A stretch of 55,175 nt of DNA, taken from positions 1 through 55,175 of the forward strand of contig CAMAXU010000009.1 in assembly GCA_945862455.1 (NCBI GenBank), in the 5' to 3' direction. The notes below the pieces were generated by a model. The model saw only the letters and a program-made list of their open reading frames with translations, had not been told where the DNA came from and did no database searches. The position numbers were made by a program, and so were the translations under genes. Shown here piece by piece: positions 27,757 to 35,596 of this stretch; the first letter of the stretch is position 1, and each line of letters opens with the position of its first letter. This DNA comes from Rickettsia typhi (lineage in GTDB: Bacteria > Pseudomonadota > Alphaproteobacteria > Rickettsiales > UBA1997).

Positions 27757-27906
27757 ATGTTTCGCATAATTTTACTGATCATCTTAGTTCTAATTGCCAT
27801 TACTTTTTTTGATAAGGCAAAAAATTATGCCAAAGAAAAATCTGACAAAATCAAAACTGTCGCTGAAACTGCAGAGAAAATGTTTCGCTATAAAAAAGAT
27901 AAGTAA
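27757..27906 (+). CDS. Small membrane protein (49 aa), hypothetical
   Basis: ATG at 27757, stop TAA at 27904-27906. It begins with a single strongly hydrophobic helix (FRIILLIILVLIAITFF), followed by a Lys-rich soluble tail (KAKNYAKEKSDKIKTVAE, then MFRYKKDK). The layout is plausible for a small inner-membrane protein with cytoplasmic tail. It lies between divergent eno and the terminator-like hairpin at 27976. No family recognised; short, so it could be chance. Confidence 0.5.
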   Translation: MFRIILLIILVLIAITFFDKAKNYAKEKSDKIKTVAETAEKMFRYKKDK

Positions 27907-27975
27907 CCGAAATAGAAATCACAATCCTCAAGCCTTGCGCTCAAAAGATTTGGCGCATCCCCTTAAAACACAATT

Positions 27976-28018
27976 GAGGTCACCCTGCGACAAGCTCAGG
28001 GTGACCTCGAGTTTTTTT
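27976..28018 (+). terminator. Terminator-like hairpin of the dispersed palindrome family
   Basis: Perfect 12-bp stem GAGGTCACCCTG (27976-27987) / CAGGGTGACCTC (27997-28008), then a 7-T run (28012-28018). The apex carries CGACAAGCTCAG, whose complement CTGAGCTTGTCG is shared with the repeats at 30811 and 46646. It is both a member of that family and a good plus-strand terminator behind the small membrane ORF. Confidence 0.75.
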
Positions 28019-28042
28019 GAATCAAGGTATAATTGCGAATAT

Positions 28043-28804
28043 TTATTTTCTTTCGCCTGAATTATTTTGATTTTGCTCCATATCAAACCCAGTAATTTTT
28101 TTCATCTCTTGACGATGACGCTCTTGCTCTTTCTTTAAATTGTCTCTTTGTTGAGAAGAGAGTTTTGACATCATTTCTTGACGCTTTTCCATTCTAGCTT
28201 TTTCTTCGGGAGAAAGATTTTGCAACTTCTCTTGTCTGGCATCAATTTTTGCTTCCTGTTCTTTTAATTTTTCTTCTTTCTTTTTTAGAATTTCTTTCTT
28301 TTCTTCAGGACTAGATCCGCGCCATTTTTCTTTGGCTTCTTCTCTTTTTTCTTCACGCTTCTCGTCGCGTCTTTCGTCTTTTCTTTCGTTCCTATTATTG
28401 TCTTTTCTATCATCTCTTTTTTCTTCGTAAGCTTTCATCATTCTTTGACGCTCTTCTGGATTCATATTTTTTGTATTATCCATAAATTGTCCGCCTTCAT
28501 TTCTACCTCTTTGACTTCTATCATTTTCATTTGCTGGCTTTTGTTTTAAACCTTCTTGTGGCTGCTGCTTCCATTTTGCATTTGAATTGTCTCTTTTTTG
28601 ATTAAAGCGTGGATTATTGGTTCCGGCATTTGGAGTTGTCGGCTGCTTTTGATCTGTAGTTGCAGGAACAACTGGTGCTGGAATATTTGCCGGAGATATA
28701 TCTTGAGCGTTTTGAGTGGCTTGAGTATTTCTTTGTAAATTTTGTGCATTTGCTGAAATTGAGCAAAGCGCTGCAATTGCAAATGAAGTAAATAATTTTT
28801 TCAT
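28043..28804 (-). CDS. Exported, highly charged coiled-coil protein, unknown function
   Basis: 253 residues with a clear signal peptide (KKLFTSFAIAALCSISANA, cleavage after ANA). An Asn/Gln/Pro/Thr-rich segment (about 20-110) leads into a very charged region dense in Glu, Arg and Lys (about 120-240) with NPEERQRMMKAYEEKR, SPEEKKEIL and SPEEKARMEKRQEMM repeats that suggest a long helix. The xxPEExxxMxxxxE spacing faintly recalls Spy/CpxP-type periplasmic chaperones, but no firm assignment is possible. Low complexity makes homology calls unsafe. It stands alone between a plus-strand terminator and tgt. Confidence 0.7.
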   Translation of the reverse strand: MKKLFTSFAIAALCSISANAQNLQRNTQATQNAQDISPANIPAPVVPATTDQKQPTTPNAGTNNPRFNQKRDNSNAKWKQQPQEGLKQKPANENDRSQRGRNEGGQFMDNTKNMNPEERQRMMKAYEEKRDDRKDNNRNERKDERRDEKREEKREEAKEKWRGSSPEEKKEILKKKEEKLKEQEAKIDARQEKLQNLSPEEKARMEKRQEMMSKLSSQQRDNLKKEQERHRQEMKKITGFDMEQNQNNSGERK

Positions 28805-28873
28805 AAAATTTGGTTTATTTAAAATGAGACCTTAAAAATTAAGGATTCACTCACAAGTAAATCGAAATTTTCT

Positions 28874-30013
28874 TCAATCAATTAAAATCTCTTGTGAAGT
28901 CTCATTTTGATTTTCTGTAAAAAAACTTTTAGCAAATTCAGTAAAAGTTTTTTCCTCAATTGCAGTACGAATATCGCGCATTAAATCTTGGTAATAAAAA
29001 ATATTATGTTCCGAAAGTAGCATTGCCGACAAGATTTCACCTGACTTGCTTAAGTGATGCAAATAAGCGCGACTGTGGTTTTGGCAAGCATAACAACCAC
29101 ATTTTTCATCAAGCGGTTTTTCATCATCACGATGTTTGGCATTTTTAATATTTATGGCACCATGTCTGGTAAAAGCTTGTCCGGTGCGACCGGAGCGTGT
29201 TGGAATCACACAATCAAACATATCAACACCGCGCGCAACTGCGCCAACAATATCTGACGGTTTACCAACGCCCATTAAATAACGCGGCTTATCTTGCGGT
29301 AAAAAATCAGGCGTATAATCAAGAACTTCAAACATTGATTTTTGTCCTTCGCCTACAGCCAAGCCGCCAATTGCATATCCATCAAAACCGATTTCAATTA
29401 ATTGTTCGGCAGAAATTTTACGCAAGTCCGCAAAAGTTGAACCCTGAACAATACCAAAAATTCCATAACCTGACCTTTTTTGAAAAGCGGTTTTTGATCT
29501 TTGCGCCCATAGAATTGAGCGATCCATTGCTGTTTTAGCCTGTTCAAAGGTTGCAGGATATTGAACGCATTCATCAAAAATCATCGTAATATCGCTGCCA
29601 AGCATGTGTTGAATTTCAATTGATCTCTCAGGACTTACAAAATATTTTGTGCCATCTAAGTGCGAGAAAAATTCAACGCCGGCATCAGAAATTTTGCGGA
29701 TTTTAGAAAGAGACATCACTTGAAATCCGCCGGAATCAGTAAGAATTGGCTTATCCCAATTCATAAATTTATGAAGCCCGCCCAACTTTTGAATAAGCTC
29801 TGCGGTTGGACGTAACATCAAATGATAAGTATTGCCCAAAATAATTTCGGCACCTGATTTTTTAATGTCAGAAAATTTTATGGCTTTAACGGTTGCTGCA
29901 GTTCCGACCGGCATAAAAGCTGGAGTTTGAATGACGCCGTGAGCAGTTGAAACCTCACCTCTTCTTGCTTTATTTTCGGTGGTTTTTAGTTTGAAAAAAA
30001 AATCTTTACTCAT
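28874..30013 (-). CDS. tgt: tRNA-guanine transglycosylase (queuine)
   Basis: 379 residues. It swaps G34 for a queuosine precursor in GUN-anticodon tRNAs. Motifs: [16 protein letters not shown], catalytic/binding [15 protein letters not shown], the second Asp region [13 protein letters not shown], and the zinc site [16 protein letters not shown]. The ORF ends with TGA, showing that TGA is a real stop in this genome. Only 6 bases separate its ATG from that of the divergent ccmG-like gene. Confidence 0.97.
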   Translation of the reverse strand: MSKDFFFKLKTTENKARRGEVSTAHGVIQTPAFMPVGTAATVKAIKFSDIKKSGAEIILGNTYHLMLRPTAELIQKLGGLHKFMNWDKPILTDSGGFQVMSLSKIRKISDAGVEFFSHLDGTKYFVSPERSIEIQHMLGSDITMIFDECVQYPATFEQAKTAMDRSILWAQRSKTAFQKRSGYGIFGIVQGSTFADLRKISAEQLIEIGFDGYAIGGLAVGEGQKSMFEVLDYTPDFLPQDKPRYLMGVGKPSDIVGAVARGVDMFDCVIPTRSGRTGQAFTRHGAINIKNAKHRDDEKPLDEKCGCYACQNHSRAYLHHLSKSGEILSAMLLSEHNIFYYQDLMRDIRTAIEEKTFTEFAKSFFTENQNETSQEILID

Positions 30014-30019
30014 GAAATT

Positions 30020-30586
30020 ATGAAAAAATTCTTACCATTTTTAACGTTAATTTTTCTAATCAGCCTGATTGGATTTTCTACTTACAAATTAAATAAAAAA
30101 CAGGCTGATGGCTTTGCTCTTCCAGTTAGCGAAGATGTAGGTGAGCCAAGCATCCACTTTTCCAAAGTACAAATTGAATTGCCGGAATTTTCTCTTCCTG
30201 ATTTATTTGATGAAAGCGAAACTTTCTCCAAAAAAACCGTAACTGGAAAATATTCGATAATTAATTTTTTCGCTTCTTGGTGCACAACTTGCCGCGCCGA
30301 ACATGAGATTTTATTACGTCTACATAATTCAAAAATTGTTGATGTCTACGGAATTGCTTGGCGCGATATTGATGAAAATACTAAATTATTTTTACAAAAT
30401 AATGGCAACCCTTTCACAAAAGTAGCCAAAGATAGCAAAGGTATTTTCAGTAAAATAACCGGTATTCAAGCAGTTCCAGAAACTTTAATTATTGATCCGA
30501 AAGGTAATGTTGTAAGACGCTTTCGAGGAAATTTACAGGAATTTTCGATTGGTGAGATTGCGGAATTTTTGAAGGAGAATGAATAA
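30020..30586 (+). CDS. CcmG/DsbE/TlpA-type membrane-anchored thioredoxin
   Basis: 188 residues: N-terminal membrane anchor ([19 protein letters not shown]), then a periplasmic thioredoxin fold with active-site CTTC at residues 88-91 ([14 protein letters not shown]), the GIAWRD strand and the cis-Pro segment [12 protein letters not shown]. This agrees with CcmG (DsbE), which reduces apocytochrome c or CcmH for haem attachment. Active-site WCTTC and VPET are the main evidence; other ccm genes are not nearby. The start is 6 bases from that of divergent tgt. Confidence 0.88.
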   Translation: MKKFLPFLTLIFLISLIGFSTYKLNKKQADGFALPVSEDVGEPSIHFSKVQIELPEFSLPDLFDESETFSKKTVTGKYSIINFFASWCTTCRAEHEILLRLHNSKIVDVYGIAWRDIDENTKLFLQNNGNPFTKVAKDSKGIFSKITGIQAVPETLIIDPKGNVVRRFRGNLQEFSIGEIAEFLKENE

Positions 30587-30655
30587 TTCTAAACTGCGAC
30601 ATAATTAAAAAAATTGGGCTATTTCTCAAAATTTTCAAACTAACTCATATATCAA

Positions 30656-30801
30656 ATTAACTATCTCTTGATAGCCATAACTTTGTCTTTTTGGTAAAAA
30701 TTTGCTCAGAAAATGACTCTGTATCACTTGATACAGCTTATATTTCCAGTCGCAATTTTTCCTCAAAAATACTTCGTTAGCGCTATCAAGAGATAGTTAA
30801 T
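30656..30801. repeat. 146-bp element with perfect 20-bp terminal inverted repeats
   Basis: Arms ATTAACTATCTCTTGATAGC (30656-30675) and GCTATCAAGAGATAGTTAAT (30782-30801) are perfect complements. Inside are a small hairpin CTGTATC/GATACAG (30719-30736) and a further partly complementary pair (AAAAATTTGC near 30697; GCAATTTTT near 30752). There is no ORF and I see no target-site duplication. It might be a MITE or a structured RNA; it fills most of the 337-bp gap between the ccmG-like gene and rpmB. Confidence 0.7.
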
Positions 30802-30810
30802 CTGGATAGT

Positions 30811-30834
30811 CATGCTTGAGCTTATCGAAGCATG
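30811..30834. repeat. Dispersed palindrome (CTGAGCYTRTCG family), copy 2
   Basis: CATGCTTGAGCTTATCGAAGCATG: 7-bp stem CATGCTT/AAGCATG around a loop with GAGCTTATCG. The loop core and the A/T of the stem match the copies at 46646-46704, and the core matches the hairpin at 27976-28008. Confidence 0.7.
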
Positions 30835-30863
30835 ATTATGCCAAGTTTTAAGCACCCTAACGC

Positions 30864-30903
30864 AAAAAAACCGACTCTTTATTTTATGAAGAGTCGGTTT
30901 TTT
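30864..30903. terminator. Bidirectional intrinsic terminator after rpmB
   Basis: Stem CCGACTCTT (30871-30879) / AAGAGTCGG (30889-30897), A-run on the left and T-run on the right. On the minus strand it lies 20 bases past the rpmB stop. Confidence 0.9.
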
Positions 30904-30923
30904 AATTCTTCTCCGAAGGAAAG

Positions 30924-31283
30924 CTAAGCAGCTGCTTTCACTGATTTTTTTGGAGCTTCTTTTTTAACTTTAACAACTTGAACTTCATCAAGTTTACCAA
31001 GTTTAATCAATTTTCTTTTGATTTGTCTTCTAAGTTTTTGAGCTGATTCGCTAAGTTTATTAGCACGATAATTCACCAAGAAATTATCAATGTTACCATA
31101 CTTATTTATTGTTCTAAGAGTAGAAGTAGCAACTTTCAAAGTTAGTTCAGATCCAAGAGTATCGCTCTTGAAAGAGATTGTTTTTAAATTTGGTAGAAAT
31201 CTTCTTCTGGTTTTGCGGTTTGAGTGAGAAACTTTGTTTCCAACCATAACGCCAACAGAAAGTAAATCACATCTTCTAGACAT
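30924..31283 (-). CDS. rpmB: Ribosomal protein L28
   Basis: 119 residues; the L28 core (MSRRCDLLSVGVMVGNKVSH, then SNRKTRRRFLPNL) is followed by VATSTLRTINKYGNIDNFL and a Lys/Ala-rich C-terminal extension, so it is longer than the 78-residue E. coli protein but in line with alphaproteobacterial L28. It is preceded by the virB2-like gene (26-bp gap), and a terminator follows. Confidence 0.95.
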   Translation of the reverse strand: MSRRCDLLSVGVMVGNKVSHSNRKTRRRFLPNLKTISFKSDTLGSELTLKVATSTLRTINKYGNIDNFLVNYRANKLSESAQKLRRQIKRKLIKLGKLDEVQVVKVKKEAPKKSVKAAA

Positions 31284-31309
31284 TTTATAACCTTATTAAT
31301 TAAATTTTA

Positions 31310-31675
31310 CTAAGTCGCTTCACCGCAATCGTAACTACCTTTGCCGCTTATTGCAGCAACTATTGTAGGAGCGCCAAACATTGCAGCAATACCAGCCGCA
31401 ACACCGATCATCAAACCCCAAGAAACTTTACCAGTGAAAAAACCGATACCAACTGAGATGATTGCGAAAGCTGCGAAAGCTTTGCCAGCATTTCCCGTAA
31501 CAAGCTTCATAGCGTTGCACATTGTAGTAACTAAAATGTTTGAATTGGCTGAGTTACTAATAATTGACTGAGCAAGAGCATCAGAAGATAAAACAGGCAC
31601 CATTGCTGGCGCTATCGCTAGAAAGAAAAAAGACAAAAGAGCAATTTTTGCCAAAAAAGAAGATAGTTTTTTCAT
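31310..31675 (-). CDS. virB2: VirB2/TrbC-family T4SS pilin
   Basis: 121 residues with a long signal peptide (IALLSFFFLAIAPAMVPVLS, then SDALAQS as the likely cut) and a mature pilin with two membrane helices (KAFAAFAIISVGIGFFTGKV; SWGLMIGVAAGIAAMFGAPT) around a short basic loop. This is the VirB2/TrbC layout. It lies upstream of rpmB, far from virB4-virB6, as expected for scattered Rickettsiales T4SS genes. Its promoter looks like those of ribosomal genes, which would fit an abundant protein. Confidence 0.88.
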   Translation of the reverse strand: MKKLSSFLAKIALLSFFFLAIAPAMVPVLSSDALAQSIISNSANSNILVTTMCNAMKLVTGNAGKAFAAFAIISVGIGFFTGKVSWGLMIGVAAGIAAMFGAPTIVAAISGKGSYDCGEAT

Positions 31676-31741
31676 AGTTTTTTAATTAATTTAAAAATTT
31701 TTTTAAAGGAAAGTCTTTAGAAAACCCCTAACAGGTAAAGT

Positions 31742-31777
31742 GGGGCGCAACTTGCCTCAATTGTTTTAAAATTGCAA
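31742..31777 (-). promoter_or_regulatory. Candidate virB2-rpmB promoter
   Basis: Minus strand: TTGCAA (31772-31777), 17-nt spacer, CAAGTT (31749-31754), then GCGCCCC (31742-31748). The -10 is poor; the call depends on the GCGC-rich block that matches the ribosomal and tRNA promoters. It leaves a leader of about 66 bases before the pilin ATG. Confidence 0.35.
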
Positions 31778-31888
31778 CAAAGAATTTTGCTTATCTGTTA
31801 AATTTATTTTGCGACTCAAATTGACATCGGCTAGCTGCACAAAAAATATTCTAAATCAGGTTATTTTAATTTGGCAACAAGAATTTAA

Positions 31889-32773
31889 TTATCCTAAAAT
31901 TTTAATTTCCCATTCCAAATCAATTCCCGATTTTTCCTTGACTAATTTTTTCACCTTATTTCCCAAATCAATCAAATTATTGGCTGAAGCCTCGCCGCGA
32001 TTAATCATAAAGTTGCAATGCTTTTCAGAAATTTGCGCGTCACCCTCAATCATTCCGCGACAACCCGCTTCATCAATTAATTTCCAAGCACTATTATTTT
32101 GCGGATTTTTAAAAGTGCTGCCTCCTGTTTTAGCTCGAATTGGCTGAGCTTGTTCGCGTTGCTGATTTAATTCAGTAATTTTTTTGGACACAATTTCCGC
32201 AGTTGATTTTTCACCTTTCAGAACCGCTTCCACAAAAATAAAATTTTTAGAAATTTTATTGCCGCGATAATAAAAGCCAAAATCAGAATTTTTTAATTCA
32301 ATCAAGTTGCCATCAAAATCAAGCGCCTTTGCACTAATTAAAATCTGCGACATATCAGAACCATAACAACCACCATTCATTGCAATTGCGCCGCCAATTG
32401 AACCCGGAATTCCGGTTAAAAATTCCATTTTATCGAGCGCGGCATTTCTGGAAAATAATGCGACATTTCCACAAAGTGCTGCAGCGCCGGCGCGAATATT
32501 TTCTAACTCTTGCGCGATCTTGGCAAATTCGCCACTTAAACGAATTACAACGCCTTTTACGCCTTCGTCGCGAACGATTACATTGGAAGCAGCACCGAGA
32601 ATATTAATTGGAATTTCTTTGGGACAATTTTTTAAAAAATCTTGCAAATCAGCAATATCAGCTGGGCGAAAAAGAATTTCGGCTTTTCCACCAACATCAA
32701 ACCAACTTTTCAATTCAACATTTTCGCGATAAGCTCCGCGAACTTTTGGCAGTTTTTTTATGAGTTCTGACAT
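31889..32773 (-). CDS. murB: UDP-N-acetylenolpyruvoylglucosamine reductase
   Basis: 294 residues. FAD-dependent reduction that forms UDP-MurNAc for peptidoglycan. Motifs: LKSWFDVGGKAEILFRP, LGAASNVIVRDEGVKGVVI, TGIPGSIGGAIAMNGGCYG, the catalytic Ser in KTGGSTFKNP, and WKLIDEAGCRGM with GDAQISEKHCNFMIN. The type I MurB layout is complete. It overlaps the 3' end of trmB by 16 bases, so the genes are co-translated. Together with dat it supports peptidoglycan synthesis. Confidence 0.97.
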   Translation of the reverse strand: MSELIKKLPKVRGAYRENVELKSWFDVGGKAEILFRPADIADLQDFLKNCPKEIPINILGAASNVIVRDEGVKGVVIRLSGEFAKIAQELENIRAGAAALCGNVALFSRNAALDKMEFLTGIPGSIGGAIAMNGGCYGSDMSQILISAKALDFDGNLIELKNSDFGFYYRGNKISKNFIFVEAVLKGEKSTAEIVSKKITELNQQREQAQPIRAKTGGSTFKNPQNNSAWKLIDEAGCRGMIEGDAQISEKHCNFMINRGEASANNLIDLGNKVKKLVKEKSGIDLEWEIKILG

Positions 32774-33447
32774 GAATGTGTTAAATTAAAAATTACTGAG
32801 GTGCGGCCCTCAAGGGCGGCTTTTTTTTGATATTTTGTAGTTACCCAATCTGCGGGAAAAACCTGCCAATCTTTTTTGGATTTCGCATCCCAAGTAAATT
32901 TTTTACTATTGGCAATTTCAGCTAAAATCCAGATTTTATATGAATCGTGATCGGTTGCAATTGTAAGCTTAGCGCCTGTTTTCATTCTTGGAGATAAAAC
33001 TTGATCAAGAAATTCTGTATTAATTAAACGGCGTTTAAAATGTTTTGATTTTGGCCAAGGATCGGGAAATAAAATATAAACCTGATCGAAGAATTTTTCA
33101 GGAAATTTAGCGAGTAAAAGTCGTGCATCTTCGCGAGAGATTTTTAAATTTGGCAGAGGCTCAATTTCAAGTTTGGAGAGCAAATTTATAACGCCATTGA
33201 TGTGCGGTTCAGAGCCAAAAAAAGAAATGTCGGGATTTTGTTTGGCTTTTCCGAATGTGAAATCACCGAAGCCAAAGCCGATTTCTAATGAAGTTTTTGG
33301 CGCAGAAATATTGAAATCACTGATTTCGTAAAGTGTTGAAAAATTTTCAAGCAGAAAATTCTTATGATCAGAAAGCTTGCGGCTTTTGATGCGACCGAAA
33401 CTGCGGATTAGACGATTATTTTGAGAGTTTTTTAATTCTTGCTGCAT
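32758..33447 (-). CDS. trmB: tRNA (guanine-N7-)-methyltransferase
   Basis: 229 residues from ATG 33447 (MQQELKNSQNNRLIRSFG); a TTG five codons earlier is also possible. It methylates G46 in the tRNA variable loop with SAM. Motifs: RLIRSFGRIKSRKLS, SLEIGFGFGDFTFGKA, the FPDPWPKSKHFKRRLI signature and the TKYQKKA end region. Its start overlaps the rpiB 3' end by about 32 bases and its end overlaps murB, giving a compact rpiB-trmB-murB run. Confidence 0.93.
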   Translation of the reverse strand: MQQELKNSQNNRLIRSFGRIKSRKLSDHKNFLLENFSTLYEISDFNISAPKTSLEIGFGFGDFTFGKAKQNPDISFFGSEPHINGVINLLSKLEIEPLPNLKISREDARLLLAKFPEKFFDQVYILFPDPWPKSKHFKRRLINTEFLDQVLSPRMKTGAKLTIATDHDSYKIWILAEIANSKKFTWDAKSKKDWQVFPADWVTTKYQKKAALEGRTSVIFNLTHSCQNS

Positions 33448-33895
33448 GTCTTTCGCCTTCAAATTCTGTGGAAAAAAAGGCCTTCACGATTGCCAAAGCC
33501 ATTTTGTTAGTAATAACTCTAGCGCCAAGACAAAGCACATTTGCATCATTATGAGCGCGCGATGCTTTGGCGGATTTTACATCATGACAAAGTGCCGCTC
33601 TGATATTTTTAAAACGATTAGCCGCAATTGAAATGCCAATGCCGCTTCCGCAAATTAAAATTCCGTTATTTTTTTTGGTTATTTTTTTACAAAGTTTTTG
33701 CGCGTAATCAGGATAATCAACTGATTTTTCAGCAGAATCGCAACCCAAATCAATTGAATCGAATCCAAGTTTAATAATTTTTTCGATGAGGAATTTTTTT
33801 AAGGCAAAACCTGCGTGATCAGATGCCAAATAGATTTGAGGAGAGTTTTTGGAAAGATTTTTTTGAATATTTTTTTTTACGGGTGGGTTTTTCAT
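33416..33895 (-). CDS. rpiB: Ribose-5-phosphate isomerase B
   Basis: 159 residues. It interconverts ribose-5-phosphate and ribulose-5-phosphate. Motifs: IYLASDHAGFALKKFL, DLGCDSAEKSVDYPDYA, the active-site Cys in GILICGSGIGISIAANR, and the HNDANVLCLGARV segment. There is an extra Lys/Asn-rich N-terminal segment of about 20 residues before IYLASDHAG, so the true start could be later. It begins the rpiB-trmB-murB run and the rpsI terminator lies just upstream. Confidence 0.95.
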   Translation of the reverse strand: MKNPPVKKNIQKNLSKNSPQIYLASDHAGFALKKFLIEKIIKLGFDSIDLGCDSAEKSVDYPDYAQKLCKKITKKNNGILICGSGIGISIAANRFKNIRAALCHDVKSAKASRAHNDANVLCLGARVITNKMALAIVKAFFSTEFEGERHAARIKKLSK

Positions 33896-33902
33896 CTGCT
33901 AC

Positions 33903-33942
33903 AAAAAAGTAAAGGCGGCTCTGGATTTAAACCAAAACCGCC
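33903..33942 (-). terminator. Intrinsic terminator after rpsI
   Basis: Stem GGCGG (33914-33918) / CCGCC (33938-33942) with an inner TGG/CCA pairing, followed on the minus strand by a U-rich run (complement of 33903-33913). It lies 11 bases past the rpsI stop. Confidence 0.75.
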
Positions 33943-33953
33943 AATACAAATAA

Positions 33954-34433
33954 CTATCTCTTACGGTAAGTTTGAGCTTTACGAGCTTTTTTCAAGCCGT
34001 ATTTCTTACGTTCAACAACACGTGAATCACGAGTCAAGAACCCTCCAACGCGTAGAGTTTTATGAGTTGTCGGGTCGAAAGCAACAAGTGCTTTGCTGAT
34101 TCCGTGAGCTAGAGCACCGGCTTGACCAGATTTTCCGCCACCAGCAATCGTCGCAACAACGTCAAATTTATTTTCATTGCTGGTCGCACCAAATGGAGCT
34201 TTCGCAATGTTGAAAAGAATTTCTCTTCCCAAATAAGTTAAACCGTCACGGTCATTAACCGTGATTTTTCCGGTTCCTTTTTTAATCCAAACGCGAGCAG
34301 CGGCATTTTTTCTTTTACCCGTTGCATAAGCACGACCTTGAGCATCGATTTTTTTCTCTCTAGGAAGAGCCACGTTTTCTTGGTTTTGAGTTCCAAGAAC
34401 TTCGAGAATTTTTTCTTTTAAAACTGAAGACAT
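33954..34433 (-). CDS. rpsI: Ribosomal protein S9
   Basis: 159 residues: an N-terminal extension of about 30 residues, then the S9 core (RAYATGKRKNAAARVWIKKG, then GKITVNDRDG) and the conserved basic tail LTRDSRVVERKKYGLKKARK, then the KRKR-like end YRKR that reaches the P-site. It follows rplM by 2 bases. Confidence 0.97.
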   Translation of the reverse strand: MSSVLKEKILEVLGTQNQENVALPREKKIDAQGRAYATGKRKNAAARVWIKKGTGKITVNDRDGLTYLGREILFNIAKAPFGATSNENKFDVVATIAGGGKSGQAGALAHGISKALVAFDPTTHKTLRVGGFLTRDSRVVERKKYGLKKARKAQTYRKR

Positions 34434-34435
34434 AA

Positions 34436-34903
34436 TTAATTAGTTTTTTTGTTTTTGCGGTTCATAGAAGCAATATCCAAAACTTGTGGATTTTGTCCTT
34501 GATGTTTGTGCTCTGCACCTTTGTAGATATGCAATTTAACCATGATATCGCGCTGCAAAGGTCCGCGAGAGATCATGCGAGAAACTGATTCTTCCAAAAT
34601 TCTTTCCGGGAATTTTCCTTCAAAAATTTGACGAGCAGTTCTTTCTTTGATTCCACCTGGGTGACCGGTGTGCCAATAATACATTTTTTCAGCGTATTTT
34701 TTGCCGGTTAATTTTAGTTTTTCCGCATTGATAACAACAACGTGATCACCGCAATCCAAATTTGGAGTGAATGTAGGTTTGTGTTTACCGCGTAAAAGGT
34801 TAGCAATTATTGTAGAAACTCTACCAACAACTAAGTCCTCGGCATCAATCAACCACCATTTTCTTTCGATTTCGCTTGGTTTAGCGACGTAAGTTTTAAG
34901 CAT
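34436..34903 (-). CDS. rplM: Ribosomal protein L13
   Basis: 155 residues. Typical L13 segments: [58 protein letters not shown] and [13 protein letters not shown]. The usual rplM-rpsI pair is intact, preceded by a strong promoter at 34972-35007. Confidence 0.98.
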   Translation of the reverse strand: MLKTYVAKPSEIERKWWLIDAEDLVVGRVSTIIANLLRGKHKPTFTPNLDCGDHVVVINAEKLKLTGKKYAEKMYYWHTGHPGGIKERTARQIFEGKFPERILEESVSRMISRGPLQRDIMVKLHIYKGAEHKHQGQNPQVLDIASMNRKNKKTN

Positions 34904-34971
34904 ATTTTATTTCCTATCGTTTGAACTGAAATTTTATTAAAAAGTTTTGGGAAACTGTAAGCGGGAAAAGA

Positions 34972-35007
34972 GGCGGCGCATTAAAGTCAGCAATTGCCAA
35001 AAGTCAA
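34972..35007 (-). promoter_or_regulatory. rplM-rpsI promoter
   Basis: Minus strand: TTGACT (35002-35007), 16-nt spacer, TTTAAT (34980-34985), then GCGCCGCC (34972-34979). Both boxes are one mismatch from consensus. It sits 10 bases past the rimJ-like stop codon. It matches the tRNA-Thr promoter almost box for box. Confidence 0.7.
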
Positions 35008-35016
35008 ATTAAATTT

Positions 35017-35595
35017 TTAATTACTAGTTAAATTTGCAAAATCACTCTTGAGTAAACTGAATGAATAAACGTCAACATAAGCTCCGCGATGGTATCTATG
35101 CTGGCGCAAAATGCCTTCTAAAACGAAGCCACATTTCATCAGCAAATTTTTTGATGGCAGATTGGCAGTTGAAACAAAAGCTTCAACTCGGTTTACTCGT
35201 CCATAATGAAATTCTTTAAAAGCATATTTTGTAATCGCTTGAATTGCTTTGGTCATGATGCCGCGATTCCAATATTGATGAGCCAAATCATAACTTATTT
35301 CAATTCGACCTTGATAAGCATTGTAACTTGTCAGACCAATTGAGCCAATTAATTTATTGGTTTCCTTGTCAGCAATTGCAAAATAAATTCCGTCATTTTG
35401 GTAAAAAACATTACGCCAATAATTTAATTCACGCCTCGCTTCTTCAAGCTCGCGCGGAATTTCGCAAAGAATATATTTATTAACTTCTGGATCAGAATAA
35501 TAAGCAAAAAAATCTGCCGCATCTTCATCGCATTTTTCACGCAAAACAACATCACCAAGATCAATTATTGGAAAGGTTTTTTGGGAAATTTGCAT
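35017..35595 (-). CDS. GNAT acetyltransferase, RimJ/RimL-like
   Basis: 192 residues with the RimJ/RimL-type GNAT fold: VLREKCDEDAADFFAYYSDP near the start, IYFAIADKETNKLIGSIGLT, acetyl-CoA-binding YWNRGIMTKAIQAITKYAF, and LPSKNLLMKCGFVLEGILRQ. RimJ-type enzymes acetylate protein N-termini such as that of S5, but substrate range is broad. It is the last gene of the znuB-hemH-ybeY-corC run, 1 base behind the corC stop. Confidence 0.85.
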   Translation of the reverse strand: MQISQKTFPIIDLGDVVLREKCDEDAADFFAYYSDPEVNKYILCEIPRELEEARRELNYWRNVFYQNDGIYFAIADKETNKLIGSIGLTSYNAYQGRIEISYDLAHQYWNRGIMTKAIQAITKYAFKEFHYGRVNRVEAFVSTANLPSKNLLMKCGFVLEGILRQHRYHRGAYVDVYSFSLLKSDFANLTSN

Positions 35596-35596
35596 A

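Noticed and set aside
27794..28060. 88-residue plus-strand ORF over the terminator hairpin
   Set aside because: It overlaps the small membrane ORF in another frame, runs through a hairpin and T-run, and has no domain-like composition.
29197..29538. 113-residue plus-strand ORF
   Set aside because: Antisense to tgt, whose catalytic and zinc motifs are intact over this region.
30587..30923. Riboswitch or tRNA-like RNA in the gap before rpmB
   Set aside because: No tRNA signature or known riboswitch core is visible; the structure is explained by inverted repeats and the rpmB terminator.
31809..32147. 112-residue plus-strand ORF
   Set aside because: It is antisense to murB, with no start signal and no recognisable composition; murB motifs are complete on the other strand.
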